From: Antedon mediterranea
Lineage: Eukaryota; Echinodermata; Crinoidea; Comatulida; Antedonidae
Assembly (NCBI RefSeq): GCF_964355755.1
Contig: NC_092677.1
Span: 26,568,101-26,632,100, forward strand
Direction: 5' to 3'
Length of the DNA: 64,000 bases
Part shown: in pieces, positions 15,801 to 27,800 of the stretch
Position numbering within the stretch: position 1 is the first letter of the stretch
Layout: every line of letters starts with the position of its first letter
Made by a program: the position numbers and the translations under genes
Notes under the pieces: model-generated
The model's input: the letters and a program-made list of their open reading frames with translations, nothing else
Told to the model about the DNA's origin: nothing
Database searches by the model: none

Positions 15801-18800
15801 GACATGATGATGTCATACAACTACCATATGTGGGTATATCACTACCATATTTGGGCACATCACACTTTTTTGATAGTGTATACAGAGCTTTTGAGGAATG
15901 TCATATCACTACCATATTTGTGCACATCACTACCATATTTGTGCACATCACTACCATATTTGTGCACATCACTACCATATTTGTGCACATCACTACCATA
16001 TTTGTGCACATCACTACCATATTTGTGCACATCACTACCATATTTGTGCACATCACTACCATATTTGTGCAAATCACTACCATATTTGTGCACATCACTA
16101 CCATATTTGTGCACATCACTACCATATTTGTGCACATCACTACCATATTTGGGCACATCACTACCATATTTGTGCACATCACTACCATATTTGTGCACAT
16201 CACTACCATATTTGGGCACATCACTACCATATTTGTGCACATCACTACCATATTTGGGCACATCACTACCATATTTGTGCACATCACTACCATATTTAAT
16301 GCATTTTATAGTATAGTGTATGAACATATCAACACAATGAATTGAATATTTTCAATTCTTTCAGTGTTCCAGTCAACAGCAACAGTTGTCGCATCTTCAT
16401 ATGAAATTAAGAGATTCTGAAAATGATCAAAAATTACTTCAAGAGTTGGCAGATGAAAGGCATAAAAAGGTAAATTAAAGTATTTCTTTTTTAAACAACA
16501 TTTATATCCTCGTTTTTGCTTGGCATTTATTTATTCACTGAAGCTCTGTCTACACTATCAAACTAGTTTGACCAAAAAAAGTGATGTGCCAAATAAACTA
16601 GTGATATGCCCGAATATGGTAGTGATATGACATCATCATGTCCATATTTTGGCACATCACATTGTTTTTGTCACATAAAGTTTGATAGTGTAAACAGAGC
16701 TTAAGACTTTAATGTCTTTTTTATTTCTAGATATTATCCTGTGAAAGAACCATTTACCGTCTCCAAGAAGATCTGAAAGAGCATCAACATGAGAATCAGA
16801 ATCTTGTCAGCAAGATCCAGGAGGTCGAAAGACATCTGGAGAGCGAGAAACAACTCCGAGCTGACGATGTTGAGCAATGCCGAAGCGAGATGGATGAGCT
16901 TCGCAGCCAACTGGTTGACGTCAATACTCAACTGGATGAGAAGGAAAGGGTGCAATTGAAGTTTAAAGATGAGAATTGTGGATTAAAAGATGAAAGAGAA
17001 GAGTCGCAGCATTTGATTCATTTGTTGAGGCAACAGGTGAGATTCTCTTCTTCATTAAAATACTTTTTCCTCTTGAAAAATCTTGTCTAACTCTAAAGCT
17101 CTGACTACACTATCAAACCTTATGTGGAAAAAATGTGATGTGCCTATATATGGACACAATGATGTCATATCACTACCATATTTAGGAATATTGCTACCAT
17201 ATTTGGGCACAGACAGAGCTTTTCAGTTGTGTGGTTTAGATCGATTGCATACCATCGGTCTATATTATTGAATAATTATTATCTTTTACTACACGGAAAC
17301 GGAATTAAATGGAGAAAATTCTGTGTATTGGAAGAAGTGACCAGTGGCCGTATTCACCATTCACTGATGTGAAGAGAAAAAGTATACATGAAACATTCAG
17401 TTTACACTGATCCTCCTTTGCATTACTTTAATTATTGACCTATTGTTTACATTGTTTCTATGTCAGGTTTCAGACTCAAAGATTAACATCCAGCAGCAGG
17501 AAGATAGCCATGCTAGAGTAGTATCAAACGTTGATCACCTCAAAGAAGAGCTTAGAGCGAGCAAAACAGAGCTTCAGAAACAAACATCTGAGCATGCTCG
17601 ATATAAGGATCGAGCGGATCAACTTGCGACTCAGTTGCAACGAGTGGAAGCTAACTCGACTAAGACGGTGAAAAACCTTGAGGAGCAGGTGCTTACGATC
17701 TCTTCTAAGGTAAAGCCCTGTTCACACTTGCAGTTGGAGTCCCACACTTTAAAGCCTTGTTCACACAGGTCCTTCACCCCTCTGCATTTAGTGAGTGTTA
17801 ATGCAGTAATTATGTGCGGTGTACATTACATGTTCAAAATGTTATTATATATTTTATATCTGGGCATATCACTACCGTATTTAGGCACATCACACCTTTT
17901 TGTCAAATTAGTTTGATAGTGCAGACAGAGCTTTATGATTCAAATGTTCTTGTAGGTACATGGACGAGAGGAAGCCTTGCAGAGGTTGCAGCATGAGTAC
18001 GCAAAAATGGAACATCAATTAGAAGAACAAACCGATAAGAACAACCAAGCCCAGCAATTGATAGCCTCCCTCACAGATGAGATCAAACAGTATCATGAAG
18101 AGTTAGAAAGTAAAAGAGAAGACATTCTGGGTTTGGAGTCTACCGTAACTAACCTAAAGAGGGAGCTGTTGAAAAGACAACAAGAGGTAAGGAATACAGT
18201 AGTTTTTTTAAAGAGGTACTTTTTTGTCACATAGTCAAATAAATATAACAAACAATACTATTTGTATTTATATATATATTATATTTATATAATTATGATA
18301 TTATTTATTGTATTTAGGGAGAAGCTCAGGAAGATAAATTGAGGAAATTGGAAACAGATTTTGTGTCTTATCAAGACAGCCATCGCTGTACAAACCAAGA
18401 GGTAAAAGATAGTAGGCCTATTATCAATTTATTGTATGCACTGTCTATTTCAATGTCATGTGAAAGCAACAAGTAAGGCATTGAATCATAAACAGTGGCG
18501 GATCCAGGATTTTGAAATAGGGGGCCAAAGCCTAAAAGTAGTCAAATGAAGGGCTGAGCTTAATTTGATGTCCTATCTTTTGCATTACAATTTGCATAAT
18601 TTAGAGAGTGGCCAGCTGGGACCCCACTTGGATCCACCCCTGATAACCATTGTTTAGACATGGCACATAAAGCTCCTATAGTGGTTTGTAACCATGTGAA
18701 GATTTTTGACATGCTGCAGTCTAAGGGGAAAACAATTGTCAAAAATGATTTTCTAAATTGATTGAATACATAAATACATAAAAATGAATAATATACAATT

Positions 18801-21800
18801 AATGTTTAGTTTTCACATGTTCTTTATATTCAATTTCAATAGGTTGATAGTCGTGATCGTGATATTGAGAATTTAAACACCGAAATCTATGCATACCAGG
18901 AACAGGCGTCGGCTCAAGAAGCTGAACTGAAGGAATTGCGAGTAAAATGTCAAGACTTTGAGCGAGCGTTAGCCTCTGTGAAGGAGCAACGTAATAGTGC
19001 CGCTAAAGAAGTTAAGAGGCTGGAGCAGAGTCTGCAACAAGTTCAGCAGAATGTGACATCATCAAAGCAGAAATATAAAGCTGAGGTAAGTTTGTTTGTG
19101 AACTTGAAATTGTTCACGGTTTTTTTGTCTTCTATCTTCTTAGTTTATTCATAAAAACATATAATATATGAAGCTCTGTCTACACTATCAAACTAGTTTG
19201 TGATGTGCCCATATATGGTAGTGATATGACATCATCATGTCCATATATGGGCACATCACTATTTTTTGTCAATTTGATAGTGTAGACAGAGCTTTGAAAA
19301 AGCATGTATTTTGTTTAATTTTAGTTGATGCGATCAGAGGAACAAGCAAAGAGATTGAAGGAAGAAACGAGTGATTTACAGAAACAAAAAGACTTAATGA
19401 AAGCTGAGCTGTCTGCCAAAGATGAACAGTTACAAAGAAAGCAGCAGGAGATACTGAAGATGAAAAGCCAAGCCGCTGCCAAAGTGGATGAGGTATTATT
19501 TTAATATATATCTCTTTTGCCCACTCCCAACTCATCTCATTGTTTGCAATCTGTGTACCAAAGAATATTGATGCAGGTTGTTGAGATTCTGTGGTCGTAT
19601 TCACCATTCACACTTTAGGGAAATACTTTAAATTAACTGAAACACTTACTATTTAAAGGAATTATCTCACTTAAATGTGATTGGTGAATACGAACACTGA
19701 TTCTGACTGGGATTTTTTAGATATTGATAAAGTTACTATTTGTCACCTATTGGAATTATTGGCGAAATAATACATTCTCTCTGTTTTCAGATTGAGCATC
19801 TAGAGGCCAGAATTCAAACAGCTCAGATAGAGATTAGAGAACTACAAACAATTGCAAGACAATTGGAGAATGAGAAGGAAGCAGTAGAGGTGTCATTGAA
19901 ACAGTTGGAGGAAGACTTATCAGAGGCATCACATCAATACAGAAATGCTGCACAAGAGGTATATTAAGCTCTGTCTACACTATCAAACTTTATGTGACAA
20001 AAAATGTGAACATATATGGACATGATGATGTCATATCACTACCATATTTGAGCACATCACACATTTTTTGTCAAACTAGTTTGATAATGTAGACAAAGCT
20101 TTAGAGATAAGGATAACACAGTCTGTTTTTAGAAGACTATTATTAGTTAAATAGTAGGATAATTATATAGTAAGAAGCTTTCTAAGAACTAGTTAAATGC
20201 AGAGAAATGTTTAGCGGATTCTAGTCCAGGTAACCACAAACTATGATCGACCTTTCAGGGAGTTTCCAGTTTTAGAGAGTAGTTTCAGGAACTAGTTACA
20301 TCATGTTTAATTCATTTTTTAGTGGATTCTAGTCCAGACGACCACAATGTAATAGTTTGAGACCTTTATCTTTTGTGGAGTTTTCCAGTTTTTAAAGAGT
20401 CTGGCTTCAGAAGAGTTGATTGGAACCTTTTTTTTTTATTACAGCTTGCTCACCATGAAGAGAAGCTTATGCTAATGGAGAACAGTCTGCAGACGACACA
20501 AGAACAATTAAGTAGTAATGTCTCGCAGGTTGTCCGTCACGAACAATCAAACAAACGTCTACAAACCGAGTTGATGTCTAACAAGAAGAAGGTCGAGGAT
20601 CAAGAAACTAAGTTGAATGAGCAAAAGCAGTTGATGGAACGGTTGAAGAAAGAGTTAAATGAAACACAGGTTGAGCTTGAGGGAACTAAAGAAGCGATGG
20701 TGAAGAATCGGCAGGATTTAAGTGCTTTGGACGGCCAGTACCGTGATGCAATGGAACAAAATAGAATGATACAATCCAAGGTTTGTTCCATTTACACCTT
20801 GTAAATTATTTATTCGCAGTCAAACACCAAAAACGTTGTACATGATGATAGGTCCTATTTGCCCCTTATTTACATAATGTACAATAAAAACGGACAGTGA
20901 TTATACCTATGATTTTGAGTATCTTAAGCTCTGTCTACACTATCAAACTGTATGTGACAAAACAAATGTGGTGTGCCTATATATGGACATGATGATGTCA
21001 TCAATCAATTTTGTGTGTGATATGTTGCAGCTTGAGAATGAACGACAAAACATGGAACGTGCACGAGAAGAGTTACAGTATGAGAGGCTACAGGGGCAAG
21101 AAGCAGCGTTACAGTTGAAGAACTCCAAAAAACAAATAGCAGAAATTGAACAAGAAATGAATACAAATAAACAGTACTATAAAGCAGACAAGAACAAGGT
21201 TAGTTTGATCCATACAACTATATTTTAATCTACGTGGGACAAGCACACGATTTTCCGCTTACAGTTACTGCTCTTCTGTGTGAATTGGTCTTTAAGCTCA
21301 CCCTCGGTTATTAGCCTTATTTTTTATAAACCAAATCGTTTATCCATAAAGGCTACATTCTTAGTTATACGCCCATTTCCTAGAATATTACTTTCTTTTG
21401 TCCATAAATTTTATTTTTAGCTAAATGAGTTGGAGACACTCACGAGTCAGCTACAATCTGAGTTAGACTCTGCCCACCAGAGGCTAACACTGACAAAGCA
21501 GGAGTTAGCAGAGAGAGATAACCAGTTAAGAGTTGCTAGAAAGAGCCTAGACTCTGTGCAATCAGCCTCCCAGAAGCATACCTCAGAGATAGCCAAGTAT
21601 GATGAGTTGATTAATCATTTTCAGTTAGAGGCTGAGGAGAAAGAGGAAGTGATCAGGAATTCAAACCGACAGGTACTAACAAATATATCATGCATTGTGT
21701 CTCTGTAATGTTACTGACGAAATATATTCACTTCATCCTAAAATCTGTATTTAAAATTTGTCAGGAGCCTGATCACCCTCTAAATAAATTCTTTAAGCTT

Positions 21801-24800
21801 AGCCAAACTGGTAGACTGATCACTCTGAATCAAAACCTCAAACGCTGCCGACAAATATTTGTTTATAATTCATGTATTTAATAGCAAGTTTATAAGATCT
21901 CTTTAGATTCATTGGTTACAAGCTTTCTTTTTTCAATTCATTTTATAGTATGTAAATCAAAATTTAAACCAACTAAATATCATTGTACCTCGTTGTTAAA
22001 ATGACAATAAATATATCGTACAATAAAGGCAAAATTTGATACAGCACTATATACACAACTAAATTTCTGTAAAATAATAATTTCAGTTGAATTGAACCAT
22101 GGAGAAGATAAATAAATTAATTATTTCCTCTATGATTGAATTAATTCCTTCCTTAAATTCCTATTGATTAAAAATGAATGATTTATTTAACTTTCAGCTA
22201 GAAGAGTGTCGAATGCAGCTGGACAGTGTTCACAGGCAGCTAGCAGAGACTCAAGGCAAACAACAGGAAGCCATGCACCAGCTAGGTGATAGGGCTTCAG
22301 TAGCAGCTAAGGTCCAAGCTGAGCTTAACAAAGCTGACCAACAGAATCAGATACTTAGTCAACAAGTTAGTATAATCATTTTTGTTTTATGTGTTGTTCT
22401 GATTCTGTCCCATTTGTGGTGTTGTGGCTGGGTTCAAGTCCTGTCAGTGATCAGATTTTTTCTAATGACTTCCTAATTTATAACTCCACTCCCAAAGACT
22501 TTTAATAAGACTTTGTTTATGTAGAGCATCTTGTGTATATGTTTGTCTTGTAAAGAAGATTTTTTTTAACGAATAGTGAATGAATTTGCTTATGGTTATC
22601 TATATATAAATTTACGTAAGGGCAAAATTCGGTAAATCGCGCCTTACTTCTAGAATTTTCACTCGATGGTATGTAAAGTTGGTTCGTACTTTCGGTACTG
22701 ATTTTAACCGCCTGATGTAACCCTGTTTACTAATTAAATTGAGTTAGATAATTAGTTATTGACGATTAAAACGAATTTAGGTTCAAAGATTTGCCCCAAA
22801 TAGGGGTGTTTTCCGATCGTGGTATACACTGTCTAATGGATGTCCATCTTGAAAAATACCTGCCAAAAAAATGCGAGGAGGCTTCGCATTTTTCTATCTC
22901 CTCCTACGATAATTGTTTTTAATAGCTGAAAACCGGTTGAACAGCTAGAGTACACCATCATAATGTTGAAGACAGGCCGATTTTCTTTAAAAAATACTAT
23001 TTTGATAGATTTAATATACGATTATACAAATGTATTGATTTGCGATGAATGGAACATCCCAATCTCTCAGTCTGCCAGAGTTTGGTTTAACACAAGTACT
23101 GTAGGTAAATTTATGAGCCCTTGGTTTAACACATACGGTAGGTAAATATATGGGCCCTTTGAGAATAAACTTGCAATACTTTGACAATACTGTAAATACC
23201 TATTAACTATTTTTCATTTGAATCGAACATTTCTTACTGTGAATGTTCGTACTGTTAGATGTAATATAAAAATATATACAAATAAACTTTATTACTGAGA
23301 CTGTGGATAGGCTCTACTGTTAGATATACAAATAAACTTTATACTGACAGTTCCTTCTCAACGTTTGTATTAATTAATAATTACCAAAAATATAAACGTC
23401 GTAGTGGTGTATCGTGACATGTACTTTAATATTTCAATCGATTATGACAGTGACAGTTTTAACAAAGTATTAAATCGCAAATGTTTTAGGCCTACTGTAT
23501 TTAGAGGTATATTATTTATAGGCCTATAAAACATGAACAAAATATTTCGTTACTCAGTGGATAAAGAATATATTTAAAAATTGTTCCTCTTTGTACCTAT
23601 CCGCTTTCCCATCCCTCAACCCTAATGTTACATAGCGAGGAGGCTTCGCATTTTCCTATCTCCTCCTACGATAATTGTTTTTAATAGCTGAAAAACGGTT
23701 GAACAGCTAGAGTACACCATCATAATGTTGAAGACAGGCCGATTTTCTTTAAAAAATACTATTTTGATAGATTGCTAGAGTACACCATCATAATGTTGAA
23801 GACAGGCCGATTTTCTTTAAAAAATACTATTTTGATAGATTTAATATACGATTATACAAATGTATTGATTTGCGATGAATGGAACATCCCAATCTCTCAG
23901 TCTGCCAGAGTTTGGTTTAACACAAGTACTGTAGGTAAATTTATGAGCCCTTGGTTTAACACATACGGTAGATAAATATATGGGCCCTTTGAGAATAAAC
24001 TTGCAATAGGTTCGGAAAATGTTAAAAACCAATTTCTATTATTTGAATCGGTAAACAGTTTCCATTTATTATACATTGATAATGAAACATGAAATATTCC
24101 TATTTATGTCCCTCGAGGTTCATTACAATTTATATTTAGTAGTCCCACGGACTTCATCTTAGCCACTCCCCCGAGTGCTAAGGCCAAATTTATGATACCC
24201 TACTTTCTATGTAAGTTTAGTTACAGTTAGTTCTTGACGATAATACAACGAATTTAGGTTACACCCTTCGGCCGCGAAAACGTTTCTGTACAAATATGAT
24301 ACCGATTGGCTTTATTTCATTCAACAGCGACCATAATCTCGCCAATTACAGGATAGATAAACTATTTTATTATTGATGTGCTTATAAATTAAGACTCATG
24401 TAAACAGCTTGATTACATCATTTTACAGACAAACGAAACTTTTTTAAACCTACTGTTTCAATAACTGAGTATAATACTGTATACGTTTTCATAAGTAAGT
24501 GCATATACATTTTCGTGTTTTCATTGACGAGATTGTAATAGTAACTTCAGTAACTATTACAGTACTTATTTATTATACGACACAAGACAATTGTATCTGA
24601 CAGGTACGTACATTATTCTAAAAAATAAGTCTAGATAGATCCCTTAGGCGTCATAAATCACAGGCCAACAAATCAGTACTCATGACAGAAATTCGACCCA
24701 GTTCAACACCACAACCGATGATTTGCCCTAAATATTTAGGTAGACTACAGTTTAATTTTTCACTGAATAGGAGCTTGAATTTCCGATTTCCATTTCGCAG

Positions 24801-27800
24801 AATGTCTAGGTCTATTTATTTAGTTTGGTTCTTATAATATATAAATACAATCAACTTTATTACTGCGGTTCCATCACCACCACCACGTGCCGCCCAATTC
24901 CCGTACATACATTTCCATTTCTCCCTAATTTCTTTAATCCACATAAATTAATTGTCCTTTATGGAATCCAGTATTGGTTTTGTTGTCTCTATTTCTGAAT
25001 ACCCCAATTAGGGGGACACTTCCGTTTTTGTTTAGTGTCCCAAAAAAGTCCCCGTCCGTGGATTCTACTGTATTCGAGAACCATCTGTGAGCACCCCTAG
25101 ATGGTACGCGAGCGAAGCGAGCGTGCCATCTAGTCCTTGGCAATTTGCCTAAATATTTAAAAACAAAAAAATGCATTATCGTCATCAAAATCATGCATTG
25201 ATTGTCTAAATTGAAGCGTTGGAAATTCAACCATTTCAAACCATGTGGTTGGAGCTAATTATGAATATTTGATTAGCTTCTGAATTTGAATTCTAAGAAA
25301 GAAACGTATTTAACCATCTTTAGGTGAAGATGTATGAAGACAAGATGAAGAAACTGCGAACAGAGCTTCAAAAGGTCAACGAACTAAATCATGAAAGCGA
25401 GACGGAGGTACAGCGTCACGAGTCGAAGCTACAACAACTAGTAGACAGGCTGGAACTGTCGGAAGAGAAGCACAGACAGAGCCTACATGAGCTTGCTTCA
25501 AGGGAAGAACAGATAGTAGTGCTAAAGGTTGAACTAGCATCTACTGCTGAGAAATTAAGGCATAGAACAGATGAGGTATGTACAGTCAACTCTCCCAATA
25601 CCGGACACCTTTGGGCTGGCCAAATATGTCTAGCTTTCTGGAAAGTCTGGTATTCGGAATGTGTTGTTAATGGTTAAAAATAGGGGATTTTGGTCCCTGA
25701 GCAAAGTCTGGTGTTGGGACAGTATCTGGTTTTCAGAGAGTCTGGTATTGGGAGAGTCGACTGTACTACCATTGTCAAAAGTGGAATTGTAGCTTGATAC
25801 TTTACCTACCAGTCCCTTGGTCCTGTAATGTGCCTAGGTATTTTGTCATGTGATGTGCTCATGTGTGTGATGTGCCCAGGTATTCGGAATGTGTTCTTAA
25901 TGGTAAAAATTTTGGAGATTTTGGTCTCTGAGAAAAGTCTGGTATTGGGAGAGTTTCTGGTTTTCAGAGAGTTCAGTATTGGGAGAGTCGAGTTATACCA
26001 TTGTCAAAAGTGGAATTGTAACTTGATGTTTGCCTAGCAGTCCCTTGGTCCTGGGTTCCAATCCAATCAGATGTCAGGACTTTCTCATGACAACTCACTC
26101 TACAAAGAATTGTTTAAAGACTTTGTTTATGTACGTACGGTGCCTTTTCTTGTGAACAGGATTGCCACCTTTATGAATGATAGTGAATGAATTCACATAT
26201 GATTATTCTTTACAATTTGCCTAAATATATTTTTAAAAAACAAATAAGTGATAAGCAATCAGAACATACTTTATTTTCCCCAGTTGTATTAATTGCAATG
26301 TACCTTTTTAATACAGACAAATAAAATCAGCACAGCGTTAGAGGCGATGCAAAATCATTTGCAAATGACGACAGAGGAGAGGGACCAATTAAGAGCTTCG
26401 TTGGAAGAGTCGAGAACAAGTGGTGATAAGCTGCAACAGGAGAGTGAGCTAGTGGTGTCTAATATCAACACGTGGGTACAACAACAAAAGTAAGTGATCA
26501 TTTAGTATCATCATTTTTATTATTATTATCGCTATCATTTTCATTTAAAAAATAGAAATGTTTACATTTTGTTCAAATAACTTTATCTGGCTTATAATTA
26601 AAGATGTTTTGTCCCCCAAAAACATAAAAAATGAAGATTTAATAAAATCAGACTTTTAATAGGCCATTTTGTAGTGTCAACAAAGTTAATCACTTTCATA
26701 GAAAAAAAAACCTGAAAAATAGAGTTTTCACTAAATAATAAAATATAACGGTTATATTCAGCCAAAAACTACTATTATTTTTTCAGGTAATTTTTTTTAG
26801 ATCCAATTTTCGGTGAAAGTGAATAACTATTATGTGACATTAAAACGGCATATTATAAGAAAATTGTTTTTCTAATTTTTTTAGTGGACAATATGTCTTT
26901 AATGTTAATTTTTAGCAATTGTTGAATTTATATTCTTTTATAGGCAAGCGAATGAGAGATTGGGGAACAAGATAAGAGAGCAGAATCAATCTATCCGTGC
27001 CCTCAACAGTGAAAAAGAGTAGGTTTACTTGTATACATGTACAATACAATAAAACATATATTATATCCCCAAATTAGAAAGTATCTGAACTTTGAAAATG
27101 AGAAACAACCAAATGAATTTTTTTTTCTACAGTTATTTAATTTTATTCATATTTCTCCCCCATTCTACAGGCAATTAATTGAAAGAGTGGACAGTCTCAA
27201 CCAAATGGTTAACAGATTAAAAGTTGAGAATGAAGAATTGAAGATTTCAGCTGAAAGGTTAAAAGCATTACAAAACCACTCAGCACATCAACAGGCTTTG
27301 CTACACCAACTTAAGAACAGACTGCAGGAACATGAGTAAGTTCTGAAGCTCTGTCTACACTATCGAACTTTATATGACAACAAAATTTTGATGTGCCCAT
27401 ATATGGACATGATGATGTCATATCACTACCATATTTGGGCATATCACTATCATATGATGTCATATCACTACCATATTTGGGCACATCACACTTTTGTCAA
27501 ACTAGTTTGATAGTGTGGACAGAGCTTAAGAGATAGCATTTGTTTATTATTATACACATTTTTACTATTGCACACGTCCATACACATGGTGTATCAATGA
27601 ACGAAATTGTACTGGTATAGTTTTAAAATTAGTAATAATACACGGCAAATAAAACATTTTTTTGTCTGACAGAAATGATCAAGAACATGAACTAGCCAAC
27701 AAATTAGCCACCATTGAAGATCTTCACATCAGACTGAAGGCAAATGTAGACTCCATCCAGCAGTTAAATCAACAATTGAACACTTTGAATAAGGAGAATT

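Larger units (their letters stand above)
22600..25200. repeat. Complex repeat block in intron 34
   Basis: GC-richer than the neighbouring introns. Contains a direct duplication (next two entries), the related pair ACGATTAAAACGAATTTAGG (about 22765) and ACGATAATACAACGAATTTA (about 24240), and at 25100-25135 the imperfect palindrome TAGATGGTACGC-GAGCGAAGCGA-GCGTGCCATCTA. No transposase or reverse transcriptase recognised. Probably one or more nested, uncharacterised elements. Confidence 0.55.

Noticed and set aside
15899-16300. CRISPR-like array (regular 21-bp spacing)
   Set aside because: No unique spacers, units are contiguous and MITE-derived, and the genome is eukaryotic.
15830-16345. Several long ORFs on both strands, one apparently extending exon 22 to 279 codons
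   Set aside because: They read the 21-bp MITE-A satellite, which has no stops; exon 22 has a good GTAAGT donor at 15726.
22963-23975. Duplicated 60-67 codon ORF (MLKTGRF...)
   Set aside because: Lies in the direct repeat of intron 34; no domain or splice context, identical because the DNA is duplicated.
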